DNA of 64,000 nucleotides from a virus: positions 18,377 through 82,376 of the IMG/VR virus record IMGVR_UViG_3300037104_000592. The stretch is one strand, 5' to 3'. Every line of letters begins with the position of its first letter. Position 1 is the stretch's first letter. The position numbers and the translations under genes were made by a program. Of the stretch, positions 18,163-26,928 are shown one piece after another. The notes beneath the pieces were generated by a model. It saw only the letters and a list, made by a program, of their open reading frames with translations, was not told where the DNA came from and ran no database searches.

Positions 18163-18513
18163 ATGAATGAAGAATTTGATGAATGTAATCAATGTAAAAA
18201 TGGAGTTATATATAATAATATAAAATTGTCATATCCTTGTCATAATTGTTTTGATGGAAAAAAATCTTGGTTGGATAGTATAATTAAACCACCAAGAGAA
18301 AAATATCACCGGTTATATCTTAAATATTTCTGGGATAATTTTTATATTTTAAGAAGTGCTATATATAGTGAATGTTCTAAAGTTGGATGTTTTGCAAAAG
18401 TTGAAATTGAACCTAGCAGATATGATAGAGATTTGAAATTTGTAGTTGATAAATCTGTTGCTATAGAATCTGCTACAAATTATATACTAAATAAGGATAA
18501 GGTGAGATTTTGA
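18163..18513 (+). CDS. small zinc-ribbon protein, DW-motif family, 116 aa
   Basis: A tandem paralogue of the gene just upstream: CNQCKNG followed by PCHNCFDGKKSWLDSI in the first 45 residues, and a similar ECSKVG segment further on (ECSKIG in its partner). Both therefore arose by duplication and have diverged in the C-terminal half. Possible nucleic-acid or protein binding through zinc; function unknown. Confidence 0.75.
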   Translation: MNEEFDECNQCKNGVIYNNIKLSYPCHNCFDGKKSWLDSIIKPPREKYHRLYLKYFWDNFYILRSAIYSECSKVGCFAKVEIEPSRYDRDLKFVVDKSVAIESATNYILNKDKVRF

Positions 18514-18514
18514 A

Positions 18515-18772
18515 ATGCCATATATAAAACCAGAACTAAGAAGAAAGTTTGATACATGTTTAACTGAACTTCAATCTAAGATTCTTGAAAAAGGTGAATT
18601 AACATATTGTTTATATAAATTATGTTCATTAGTTTTAAAAACTAAACAATATAATTATGAAAGTTTATCGTCTATTATGTCTTGTTTAGAGGACTCAAAA
18701 TTAGAGTGGTATAGGAAAAAAATGGCACCATATGAAAATATGAAGATTGATGAAAATGGAGATATATATTAA
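18515..18772 (+). CDS. conserved phage protein (DUF6899-like), 85 aa
   Basis: Begins MPYIKPELRRKFD and ends with the pattern LEWYRKKMAPYENMKIDENG, which I recall as the hallmark of the small DUF6899 family found in phages and bacteria. All-helical prediction. The function of the family is unknown. It sits one base after the zinc-ribbon gene and overlaps the next start by one base. Confidence 0.7.
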   Translation: MPYIKPELRRKFDTCLTELQSKILEKGELTYCLYKLCSLVLKTKQYNYESLSSIMSCLEDSKLEWYRKKMAPYENMKIDENGDIY

Positions 18773-19167
18773 TGAATAAAAAATTTACTGGAATTGGAGT
18801 AGATGCTGGAATGATTATGATTTGTGATGAATCATATTATGAGCAATATAATTATACAAAAGATCCTTTATTAAGTCAAAAGTTTAAACTTAAAAATGGT
18901 AATTATAATTGTGATTGGAAGATACCAAAGTCTTGGAATGGAAAAGTTGAAGGAAGAGGAATTTTAACTGTAAATTCAGAAAAAGTAATTATTTCTGACC
19001 CATGTTATTGTATTGGTGGAAAAAGTGATGGGTTTCAAACTGATGGTTGGGATAGATGGTTATCTGATACAGATTACGGAAATAATATTCCAATGGGTTG
19101 TTTAATTCTTGATAAGATGGGTGGAGATGGTTGTTATACTGTTCATTTAAAGTTAAAGGAGATATAA
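18772..19167 (+). CDS. hypothetical protein, 131 aa
   Basis: Contains IGVDAGMIMICDESYY near the N-terminus and a second related stretch, VIISDPCYCIGG near residue 76, so an internal repeat of a D-P/E-x-Y motif is possible. It ends with GGDGCYTVHLKL. Similar DAG...DPCY patterns occur in phage proteins of unknown function. The stop overlaps the next ATG by one base. Confidence 0.65.
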   Translation: MNKKFTGIGVDAGMIMICDESYYEQYNYTKDPLLSQKFKLKNGNYNCDWKIPKSWNGKVEGRGILTVNSEKVIISDPCYCIGGKSDGFQTDGWDRWLSDTDYGNNIPMGCLILDKMGGDGCYTVHLKLKEI

Positions 19168-19856
19168 TGTCTTTAAAAATATCAAAAGGAAATATGTATC
19201 CTTGGGTTACACACATGCATGCTCATCTGGGTGGAGAATGTAGTCATAAATGTTCTTATTGTTATGTTGATAATCCGATTGGTGGAAGATTGGGTAAATT
19301 TCAAGGACCAATAAGATTATTAAAACCAGAATTTGATGTAAAATATGGGTCAGAAAAAGCAATTTTTATTGAGCATTGTAATGATCTTTTTGCATCAGAT
19401 ATTCCTGATAATTTCATTGATAAAATAATAAAACATACAACACATTATCCAAAAAACTTTTATGTTTTTCAAACAAAAAACCCTATAAGATACAAAGATT
19501 TTTTGGATAAATTTCCGCCGAAGTGTATAGTTGGCTGCACAATTGAAACAAATAGAGATATGAATAAAATATCTAAAGCTCCGAATCCATTTAATAGATA
19601 TTTGGAAATGAAAGAATTAAGTGGAAAAATTCAAACATTTATAACTTGTGAACCAATTTTAGATTTTGATATAGAAGTTTTAGCAAACTGGATTGTAAAT
19701 ATTAAACCAGTTTTTGTAAATATTGGCGCCGATTCAAAAAATCATAATCTTGAAGAACCATCAATTGAAAAGGTTATGGAATTAGGAAAAATGATTTCAG
19801 ATGCTGGAATTGAAGTAAAGGAAAAAAGAAATCTCGATAGATTGAGAGGTAAATAA
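19167..19856 (+). CDS. DUF5131 (phage Gp37/Gp68-type) radical SAM-like protein
   Basis: ATG 19167 overlaps the upstream stop (TAATG) and has AAAGGAGAT before it, so the 229-aa form is preferred to an extended frame. The cysteine motif CSHKCSYCYV (C-x3-C-x2-C) is the radical SAM cluster site seen in the DUF5131 family, and the later VGCTIET, FITCEPILDFD and VNIGADS stretches fit that family. It is directly followed by QueD. Substrate unknown; it is not a standard QueE. Confidence 0.75.
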   Translation: MSLKISKGNMYPWVTHMHAHLGGECSHKCSYCYVDNPIGGRLGKFQGPIRLLKPEFDVKYGSEKAIFIEHCNDLFASDIPDNFIDKIIKHTTHYPKNFYVFQTKNPIRYKDFLDKFPPKCIVGCTIETNRDMNKISKAPNPFNRYLEMKELSGKIQTFITCEPILDFDIEVLANWIVNIKPVFVNIGADSKNHNLEEPSIEKVMELGKMISDAGIEVKEKRNLDRLRGK

Positions 19857-20284
19857 TGTTTACGGTAACTAAAAGCTTTAAAATTCCTATTGGACATCGT
19901 CTTAGTTTGCATAAAGGACTTTGCAATTCAATTCATGGGCATAATTTAAAAATTGATATTGAAATTGTAAGACAAGAATTAAATGAAAATTTTATGGTTA
20001 TAGATTTTTATGATCTTAAGAAAATATCTAATGAAATTATAGATAAATGGGATCATGCTTTATTATTAAATGATACAGATAGGCGTTTTATTGATAATTC
20101 AAAGAAGTTAATTAATCCTGAAAAAGTTTTCTGTCTTTATTTGGGAGATCCAACTTCTGAGAATATGTGTTTTGTATTATATAATTTATTATTTCAAAAA
20201 TTTAAAGAATTTGATCCTTGGTTGAGATTAAAATCAGTAACTATATGGGAATCAGATGAATCAAAAGCAAAGTATGAAGGATAA
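19856..20284 (+). CDS. queD: 6-carboxy-5,6,7,8-tetrahydropterin synthase (QueD/PTPS family)
   Basis: A complete 142-aa member of the pyruvoyl-tetrahydropterin synthase family. Zinc ligands H14, H28 and H30 are in IGHR and SIHGHN, the catalytic Cys is C23 in GLCNSIHGH, and the catalytic His and Glu are in KWDHALLLND and TIWESD; PTSENMC matches the substrate pocket. It would turn dihydroneopterin triphosphate into carboxytetrahydropterin, the second step toward preQ0. The matching first-step enzyme, FolE2, is at 45298. QueE and QueC were not seen in the window, so the pathway is incomplete here or is completed elsewhere. Confidence 0.88.
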   Translation: MFTVTKSFKIPIGHRLSLHKGLCNSIHGHNLKIDIEIVRQELNENFMVIDFYDLKKISNEIIDKWDHALLLNDTDRRFIDNSKKLINPEKVFCLYLGDPTSENMCFVLYNLLFQKFKEFDPWLRLKSVTIWESDESKAKYEG

Positions 20285-20298
20285 AAAAAGGATAAATA

Positions 20299-21726
20299 AT
20301 GTCTCAAGATAAAATAATAAGAAACTCAGGAATTGTTATACCAAAATCAGTTGTTGGTGCAGATCAGATAACTTACATAAAAGATTTTCTGACTAGAATA
20401 GTTCCTTCATATCAAAACTCTCCACCAGTAAGATTGAAATTTTATTTGGAAAACGATGAAGCTATTAAAGTTCCTAGATATTTTCCAATACAACATTTTA
20501 CAGATTCAGAAGTTATTGATATTAGAAAAGAAGGACAGGATATAGATATAAAACATAATATTGTATTAAGAGATGATTTACAGAAAAATGTTGTAAACTA
20601 TATGTTAAATAATACTAATGGAATTGTTCGTGCTGCACCGGGTTCTGGGAAGACGATTATTGGGGTTTTTGTTGTTTCTGAGTTACGAAAAAAAACAATA
20701 ATATTAACTCACCGTGATAATTTAGTGAATCAATGGATTGGACCAGGAACTAAAGAAAAAACTCAAGGATTTCTTGGATTTACAAATATTTCTTCTGATG
20801 AAATAGTTAGATTAACTTCATCTAACTTTAATGAATGTTTGAAAAAATCAATTATAGTATCTACAACACAAACTATTTTATCTTTACTAAAGAGAAATAG
20901 AGATGAATTTCTTTACGAATTAGCAAATAGTGGTATTGGAATATTAATTTCGGATGAAGCGCATGTTGTAACAGGAGCTCCAACATTTTCTGAATGTTCG
21001 TTACATATCCCTGCATATAGAACTTATGGACTCAGTGCAACGCCATCACGACATGATGGAACGGAAGATGTAATGGAATATCATCTTGGTCCAATTTATT
21101 CACCAGAGGGTGCTGCATCGGTTATGAATGGTCGTGTTGTAGTTGTTCTATTTGATTCTGGTCTTCTTCCAAAAAGCACAGCGTATATTTATTGGGGTGG
21201 AATGTTTCAGAGATCAAGGTATTTATCTATTCTTAAAAAATCAAAAATATTTATGAACATTTGTGAAACACTACTAAATAAATTTTATAAAGAAGGTCGA
21301 GATATTTTATTTGTTGGGGAAAGAATAAAATTATTAGAAGAACTTTTTAAAAGAATTAAATCTAATGATAAAGGATTATTTATTGGAAGTGCTAAATTAG
21401 ATATGATTGAAAATAAAGTTACTTTTTCAACTCCTAATAAATGTCGAGATGGTATCGACCTCGTGAGTAAGAATTTAGTTATAATGTCAAGTCCTATAGG
21501 TAATGTTGAACAAATGACAGGTAGAGTTTTAAGAATACAAGAAGGAAAACTTGAACCTATAATAATTGATATGGTTGATATAAATATTCATGAAATCAGT
21601 GGAACTTTAAATAAAAGATTGGATTTTTATAAAACAAAAAACTGGGATATTAAATATATCTTAGTATCAAGTGATGGAAACAAGAGAGAAATATCTAGTG
21701 ACGAACTAGAAACAATTTTAAAATAA
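20299..21726 (+). CDS. superfamily 2 DNA helicase, UvsW-like
   Basis: A 475-aa SF2 helicase. Motif I is APGSGKT (residues 113-119); motif II is SDEAHVV (a DEAH box); motif III is LSATPSR; motif VI is QMTGRVLRIQEG. The order and length fit T4 UvsW and related phage branch-migration helicases, which process recombination and stalled-fork intermediates. It precedes the SbcD/SbcC pair, a common linkage. A restriction-type role is less likely, as no nuclease domain is present. Confidence 0.85.
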   Translation: MSQDKIIRNSGIVIPKSVVGADQITYIKDFLTRIVPSYQNSPPVRLKFYLENDEAIKVPRYFPIQHFTDSEVIDIRKEGQDIDIKHNIVLRDDLQKNVVNYMLNNTNGIVRAAPGSGKTIIGVFVVSELRKKTIILTHRDNLVNQWIGPGTKEKTQGFLGFTNISSDEIVRLTSSNFNECLKKSIIVSTTQTILSLLKRNRDEFLYELANSGIGILISDEAHVVTGAPTFSECSLHIPAYRTYGLSATPSRHDGTEDVMEYHLGPIYSPEGAASVMNGRVVVVLFDSGLLPKSTAYIYWGGMFQRSRYLSILKKSKIFMNICETLLNKFYKEGRDILFVGERIKLLEELFKRIKSNDKGLFIGSAKLDMIENKVTFSTPNKCRDGIDLVSKNLVIMSSPIGNVEQMTGRVLRIQEGKLEPIIIDMVDINIHEISGTLNKRLDFYKTKNWDIKYILVSSDGNKREISSDELETILK

Positions 21727-21784
21727 TCTAGAACAAACAAATATATACATATATTTAAATAAATATATTTAGGAGGACTAGATT

Positions 21785-21922
21785 ATGCAGATTTTTACGA
21801 ATAATATTGATGCGGATGTTTATGACCAGATTAAAATTTTAGCAATCAAAAGAAAGAAGAAAATATCTGAAATTATATCAGAAGCGCTTGTTGATATTTT
21901 GAGGAAATACGAAAATGAGTGA
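21785..21922 (+). CDS. ribbon-helix-helix DNA-binding protein, 45 aa
   Basis: A 45-residue ORF with a strong AGGAGG ribosome site (about 21772) and ATG at 21785. MQIFTNNIDADVYDQIKILA then KRKKKISEIISEALVDIL gives a basic strand plus two helices, the ribbon-helix-helix (CopG/Arc) plan, including the S-x2-I-x2-A-L helix. It overlaps the homing endonuclease start by eight bases. It probably binds a nearby operator as a dimer; the AT-rich palindrome upstream (about 21741-21771) is a candidate site. Confidence 0.7.
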   Translation: MQIFTNNIDADVYDQIKILAIKRKKKISEIISEALVDILRKYENE

Positions 21923-22733
21923 ATATAATCTTTGTAGTTATGGTTGTGGAAACATAGCAACATTTCAATTTAAAAATGGTAAATGGTGCTGTTGTAAAAA
22001 TTTTAATTCTTGTCCTAATCAAATTATAAAAACTAAAGAAAAAACATACGAGAAAATATATGGTATTGAAAAAGCTGCTGAATTAATAAACTTAAGACGA
22101 AAAGCATTTGAAGGGGATAAAAATCCATCTAAAAAACTAGAAGCAAGAATAAAAATGTCAAAAAAATTAAAAGGAAAAAAATGTTGGTGTAAGGGACTAA
22201 CAAAAGAAACTAATTTATCTTTAAAAGCATCTAGCGAAAAAATGAAAAAAACTCCAAAAACAAAAGAACATAATCAAAAAAATTCAATTTCTCATAAAGG
22301 AAAAACTCCTTGGAATAAAGGGTTAACAAAAGAAACAAATTTATCTTTAAAATTAATGAGTGAAAAATTGAAAGGAAGGAAAAGACCAGATGCATCATTG
22401 TATATGATAAATGGCGGATCTTGTCATGCATCATCTTTTATTAAAAACCCATCCAAACCTCAAGTTTCTTTATATAATTTAACTAAAGAGATTTTTCCTG
22501 AAGCTATTTTGAATTATCCTGTTGAAGAAGTAAATAAAAATTTAGATATAGCAATTCCTTCTTTAATGATTGCAATTGAATATGATGGGTCATATTGGCA
22601 CAAAAATAAAGAGGATGATGATAAAAGACAAAAACTTCTAGAAAGTTTTGGTTGGAAATTTATAAGATATAGAGATCGTATCCCATCGTCAGATGGTTTA
22701 TTAAAGGATATTCAAATAATAAGAGGTGAATAA
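21915..22733 (+). CDS. homing endonuclease, Vsr-like nuclease with NUMOD3 repeats
   Basis: The 272-aa product starts with the same Cys head as the gene at 6356 (LCSYGCGNIATFQFKNGKWC). The middle has repeated NUMOD3-like DNA-binding motifs (GDKNPSKK; NSISHKGKTPWNKG; KLMSEKLKGRKRPD), and two near-identical TKETNLSLK repeats. The C-terminus, IEYDGSYWHK...DDDKRQKLL...GWKFIRYRD, is a Vsr-like (PD-(D/E)xK) nuclease core, as in I-Bth0305I-type enzymes. It sits between the helicase and SbcD genes, a recombination locus often invaded by such genes. Confidence 0.82.
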   Translation: MSEYNLCSYGCGNIATFQFKNGKWCCCKNFNSCPNQIIKTKEKTYEKIYGIEKAAELINLRRKAFEGDKNPSKKLEARIKMSKKLKGKKCWCKGLTKETNLSLKASSEKMKKTPKTKEHNQKNSISHKGKTPWNKGLTKETNLSLKLMSEKLKGRKRPDASLYMINGGSCHASSFIKNPSKPQVSLYNLTKEIFPEAILNYPVEEVNKNLDIAIPSLMIAIEYDGSYWHKNKEDDDKRQKLLESFGWKFIRYRDRIPSSDGLLKDIQIIRGE

Positions 22734-23077
22734 TGAAATTTAAGAGAGATTTTATAACAAATAGTTCATCAACTTCTTTTGTATTAGCAGGATTTAATAT
22801 TTCAGAAGAAGGTCATAGTTATGAAGAAGTAGAACGAAAAATACATGAGTTTGAAAAACATAGAGAAAAATCATATTATTATGGATTTGGACTTGAAGGT
22901 GGTGCTGATACCAATGATAATCTAATTATAGGTAGAATTCTTATTGATATTGATACTTATCAAGAATATGAAGAAATAGATTTTAATACTGATATTAGTG
23001 ATGTTATTGAACTTGCGAAAGAGTTTGGAGTCAATAAAAAAGATATTAAGTTTATTGTTTCTACTAGACAATCGTAA
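22733..23077 (+). CDS. FITNSSSTSF-leader protein, 114 aa
   Basis: Begins MKFKRDFITNSSSTSFVLAG, an N-terminal signature seen three times in this window (also 26578 and 26928) and known from many bacterial and phage hypothetical proteins. After the leader the sequence is acidic and unrelated to the other two. The start ATG 22733 overlaps the previous stop and has AGAGGTGA upstream. Function unknown; the conserved leader may be a recognition or processing tag. Confidence 0.72.
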   Translation: MKFKRDFITNSSSTSFVLAGFNISEEGHSYEEVERKIHEFEKHREKSYYYGFGLEGGADTNDNLIIGRILIDIDTYQEYEEIDFNTDISDVIELAKEFGVNKKDIKFIVSTRQS

Positions 23078-23092
23078 TTAAAGGAATGAAAA

Positions 23093-24118
23093 ATGAAATT
23101 TTTATTTTCAGCTGACTTACATTTATCAGGTTATCTTCAAGATAAAGTCGTCAAAGAGTCTAATCTTCCTGAGAGATTAGACTCAATTAAAAATATAATG
23201 TATCAGATGTCCGACTATTGTAGGACTAATGATATAGATAAAATAATTTTAGGTGGAGATTTATTACATAACAAGTCAGTAATTTATACTGATGCTCAAA
23301 GTGTATTACTTAATTATTTTCGTAATAATAAAGATTTATATTTTTATGTAATAGATGGTAATCATGATTTGGGAAGTCGTGGTGAAAATCCAAATTCTGC
23401 TCTTGAATCTTTAGATTCTGAATCAAATGTTTATAGATTTAAACAATCTGGGTATCTTGAGAATAATAAAGAAATCTTTATTGTTCCTTATAGCACTAAA
23501 ATGACTACAGAAATTAAAGAGAATAGTTGTAAATATTTAATATCTCATTTCGGATTAAATGAAGCGTTTCTAAATTCTGGAATAAGTCTTGTGTCTGATT
23601 TAGGAATAAAAGATTTAAAAAATAAATATAAATTTGTGTTACTTGGACACTATCATTCTCCGCAAGAAGTTCCATCAGAAGAAATTGATATTTATTATGT
23701 GGGTTCTCCGATCCAGCGAGATTGGGGAGAAAAGAATGAAATCAAGAGGTTCCTGGTAGTTAATACAGAAAAAGATCAAATCGTAAGTATTCCTACAACT
23801 GGATATAAGAAGTATATAGAATTACAATTAACTAAGGAAAATAAAGATGAAATTGTAAATCAAGCAAATGAATATAAAGCAAATGGGCATGATGTTAAAC
23901 TTATCAAAAAAGAAATATTTGATACAGATGATATTTCACAAGATTTAAGGATTGTTGAAAAAATTGAAAAAGATATTACAAATCGTGGAATTGATTCATC
24001 TATGTCTATGGAAGAAAAGATCTTAAAATATCTTGAGATTAAAAATATTCCTAAAGATAAAATTGATAGATATAAAAAAATTGGAATTGAAATAGTATCA
24101 TCTATTTCAGGAGGATAA
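23093..24118 (+). CDS. SbcD/Mre11-type nuclease subunit (T4 gp47-like)
   Basis: A 341-aa metallophosphatase. The motifs are FSADLHLSG (residue about 4), GGDLLHNKS (near 54), DGNHDLG (near 81), SHFGLN and LGHYHSP, giving the metal ligands of the Mre11/SbcD family. Size matches T4 gp47. Together with the ATPase subunit at 24380 it would process DNA ends and hairpins in recombination-dependent replication. A small gene lies between the two. Confidence 0.9.
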   Translation: MKFLFSADLHLSGYLQDKVVKESNLPERLDSIKNIMYQMSDYCRTNDIDKIILGGDLLHNKSVIYTDAQSVLLNYFRNNKDLYFYVIDGNHDLGSRGENPNSALESLDSESNVYRFKQSGYLENNKEIFIVPYSTKMTTEIKENSCKYLISHFGLNEAFLNSGISLVSDLGIKDLKNKYKFVLLGHYHSPQEVPSEEIDIYYVGSPIQRDWGEKNEIKRFLVVNTEKDQIVSIPTTGYKKYIELQLTKENKDEIVNQANEYKANGHDVKLIKKEIFDTDDISQDLRIVEKIEKDITNRGIDSSMSMEEKILKYLEIKNIPKDKIDRYKKIGIEIVSSISGG

Positions 24119-24119
24119 A

Positions 24120-24383
24120 ATGGACGAGAATGAAAGAAATCCTATTAATGTAAATGTTCTTTTTACTGATATACTTACTCTCTTATTAAATTTAGATAAT
24201 GGTGTAAATTTATCAATTTGTAAAAATATAGTTTCATGTGTTATGCATAATTTAACACCAGAAGATTTCAGTGAAGAAGTAAAATTACATTTTTATGGAA
24301 CTGCATATGGGGGTGATCTTAAAGTAGATTATCCAAAAGAATATGATAAATTATGTAAATTATTTGGGTGTCTTGCACTATGA
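24120..24383 (+). CDS. hypothetical protein, 87 aa, between sbcD- and sbcC-like genes
   Basis: Follows the nuclease gene by one base, with AGGAGG just upstream inside that gene, and overlaps the ATPase gene's ATG by four bases (ATGA). Mixed helical sequence with hydrophobic patches, DILTLLLNLDNGVNLSICKN. No domain recognised. The T4 homologues also have a small ORF between 47 and 46, but I see no sequence likeness. Confidence 0.65.
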   Translation: MDENERNPINVNVLFTDILTLLLNLDNGVNLSICKNIVSCVMHNLTPEDFSEEVKLHFYGTAYGGDLKVDYPKEYDKLCKLFGCLAL

Positions 24384-26569
24384 GAACTGTAAACTTCAGA
24401 AAAGTAGTGATGGAAAATTTCTGTTGCTATAAGAATAGATTAGAATATGAGTTTAAGAATGATACAATAGTTTTAGTAACAGGTCCTAATGGTGTTGGAA
24501 AATCTACAATCTTTTCTGCTGTTCCTTATACTTTATATGGCGTTAGTCCTACAGGACTCAAGGGTGAAGATGTCGTAAATAATGAAGTAGGAAAAAATTG
24601 TTATACAGCATTAGAGTTTGATATTGATGAAGATAAATATCTTTGCGAAAGATATGTTAAAAACTCTAAATTAGGAAATACAGCAACTTTAAAAAAGAAT
24701 ACTGTTTTAATTAAAAAAGGTCATACAGAAGTTATTGCAGAAATTGAAAGAATTTTAATCCCCCAGAAACTATTCTTAAATACTCTTCTATTTGGTCAGA
24801 AAGTTAAAACATTCTTTACAGATCTTAATGACACAGATCAAAAAGATATTTTTAGAAAAGTTCTCCAACTTGATGATTATATTCTTTATTATGATGAATC
24901 TTCTGATAAATTGAAATCATTCAAAAAAGAATTAGATAAAACTAAAGCTGAGATTAATTTAACAGTTGGTTTAATTGAAGGAGTCAAAAATCAAATATCT
25001 CAACTAAAAGAATCTCAAACTAGATTTAAAGTATCTAAAAATACTGAAATAAAAAAATTAAAAGATGAAAAATTAGAAATAGAATCTCAAATAGATGAAA
25101 ACAATAAAATTCTGCTAGAGTTTGGAGATGAAGATTTAAACTCTAAATCTAAAGAGTTAAATGAAAACTATTTTCTATTAAAAAATTCAATTGATATTAT
25201 AAATAATGATCTTAAAAATTCTTTAAGTCAAGCATTATCTAAAAAAAATGAAAAAGAAAATGAAATCAAAAATGAATATTCTTTAAGAAATTCTGAATTA
25301 ACTTCAATAAAAGATTCTAATATTCACAAAGAATTTTCTGATTGTCAAGAAAAATTAAAAGATATAAAAATAGAGTTATCAAAAATAGAAACTAGTCTTG
25401 ATAATGTAAGAGAAGATCATAGATTAAAAACAATAGATTATGGGATGACTCTTGAAAAAATAAAAAAACTTCAAGATAATTTAAATTCTGACTTAGTAAT
25501 ATGTCCATTATGTAAACAAGAAATAGGAAAAGAAAATATTTCTCATTTACAAAAAGAATTAGAAGCAACCGAGCAATCTGCAACTTTTGTAAAAAATGCA
25601 ATTGATAAATTGAAAGAAAAAGGTATTGAGTTAAGAGATAAAATAACTATAATGAAGGAAGAAGTAAACGAGATTTCAAATACAAGTTCTTCAAAAACTA
25701 AAGAAATAGAAAAAGAATTCACAATCAATAGTAAAGAGAATAAAGATAAATATCTAGCAGTATTATCTAAAATAGATACAATATATAAAAATATGGTTTC
25801 TTCTATTGATGAAGAAGCAAAAAATAAATCAAAAGAAGTTAAAGATAAAATATCTAAAGTCGAATCTGAAAGAGATAATATTTTAAAAAAGATAACCGAA
25901 AAACAATTTTTTATAGAAGTTATCATATCCTTAAAGAACCAAGTTATTTATACAGAAAATTTGATAAAAAGTAAATCATCTGAAAAATTTGATGATTCTG
26001 TTTTGAAGAAATCAGAAGAAAAGTATATTGAGTTACAAGATAATTTATTTGATTTAGAAGGAGATGAAAGTGATCAAGAAGATCTAATTGAAATATATGA
26101 TTTTTGGAAAACTGGATATTCAATGTCTGGTATTCCTTCAATGCTTATAGATGAAGCAATTCCATTTATGAACGAAAAAATTGGATTTTATTTAGATCAA
26201 ATTGGTGGAAGATATATTGTCTCATTTGATACTCTAAATCAAAATAAAAGTGGAGATTTTAAAGATAAAATTTCTGTAAATGTTTATGATACAGTTACAA
26301 AAGCAAATACAAGAAAACAGTTCTCGGGTGGTCAAACCAGAATTGTTGATATCGCAACCATTTTAACTTTAAGAGATTTACAAAGTAATATTCAAGATAT
26401 GAGAACTAATATTATTATTCTTGATGAAATATTTGACTCTTTAGATTCAAAAAATATTGAATATGTATCAACTGTTTTAAGAAAAATGACGAAAGGAAAT
26501 TCAATAAATATCATTAGTCATACTCAAATTGATCAATTAGATGTTGATGATACATTGAGATTTCTATAG
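24380..26569 (+). CDS. SbcC/Rad50-type ATPase subunit (T4 gp46-like)
   Basis: The start is ATG 24380 (ATGA overlap with the previous gene); an in-frame GTG at 24368 is less likely. 729 aa. Walker A GPNGVGKST at residues 35-43; long charged coiled-coil arms; a central zinc hook CPLCKQE near 375; ABC signature FSGGQTRI near 648; Walker B IIILDEIFDSLD near 677; and SHTQ with the H-loop His near the end. It partners the SbcD-type nuclease in DNA end processing. Confidence 0.92.
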   Translation: MRTVNFRKVVMENFCCYKNRLEYEFKNDTIVLVTGPNGVGKSTIFSAVPYTLYGVSPTGLKGEDVVNNEVGKNCYTALEFDIDEDKYLCERYVKNSKLGNTATLKKNTVLIKKGHTEVIAEIERILIPQKLFLNTLLFGQKVKTFFTDLNDTDQKDIFRKVLQLDDYILYYDESSDKLKSFKKELDKTKAEINLTVGLIEGVKNQISQLKESQTRFKVSKNTEIKKLKDEKLEIESQIDENNKILLEFGDEDLNSKSKELNENYFLLKNSIDIINNDLKNSLSQALSKKNEKENEIKNEYSLRNSELTSIKDSNIHKEFSDCQEKLKDIKIELSKIETSLDNVREDHRLKTIDYGMTLEKIKKLQDNLNSDLVICPLCKQEIGKENISHLQKELEATEQSATFVKNAIDKLKEKGIELRDKITIMKEEVNEISNTSSSKTKEIEKEFTINSKENKDKYLAVLSKIDTIYKNMVSSIDEEAKNKSKEVKDKISKVESERDNILKKITEKQFFIEVIISLKNQVIYTENLIKSKSSEKFDDSVLKKSEEKYIELQDNLFDLEGDESDQEDLIEIYDFWKTGYSMSGIPSMLIDEAIPFMNEKIGFYLDQIGGRYIVSFDTLNQNKSGDFKDKISVNVYDTVTKANTRKQFSGGQTRIVDIATILTLRDLQSNIQDMRTNIIILDEIFDSLDSKNIEYVSTVLRKMTKGNSINIISHTQIDQLDVDDTLRFL

Positions 26570-26577
26570 GTGACATA

Positions 26578-26928
26578 ATAAAAACTAAAAGCGATTTTAT
26601 AACCAATAGTAGTTCTACAAGTTTTATCCTTTCAAAAAGCAAAGATAAAGAAGTTGGAACTATTAAAATTAATTTTGAGGTAGATTTTAGAGACTTTAGA
26701 TCTAAAATTTTTAAAACTGAAGAAGAAATAATAGAATATTTTGGGAATGATCATCCTGAAATAAATGAAATGTTAGAAGAAATTAAATATGGAAGAGAAA
26801 TTGTAGTAATGAATTGTTATTCAGATAGTGATAATCCAATAGAGGTTGCTCTTTGTTTTGATGGAATAGATAATTTTAATTTTGAAGGTGATGATATAAA
26901 AGTAATTTGTGGCGAAGGTGGATATTAA
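26578..26928 (+). CDS. FITNSSSTSF-leader protein with ATA start, 116 aa
   Basis: An open frame runs from 26578 to TAA at 26926-26928 and encodes KTKSDFITNSSSTSFILS... after the first codon, matching the leader of the genes at 22733 and 26928. There is no ATG, GTG or TTG in frame: the codon where ATG is expected is ATA. An AGGTGA ribosome site lies five bases before it, just as at 22733. Either ATA is used as a start or the gene has lost its start. The body is intact and acidic, which argues for recent loss or real use. Confidence 0.6.
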   Translation: MKTKSDFITNSSSTSFILSKSKDKEVGTIKINFEVDFRDFRSKIFKTEEEIIEYFGNDHPEINEMLEEIKYGREIVVMNCYSDSDNPIEVALCFDGIDNFNFEGDDIKVICGEGGY

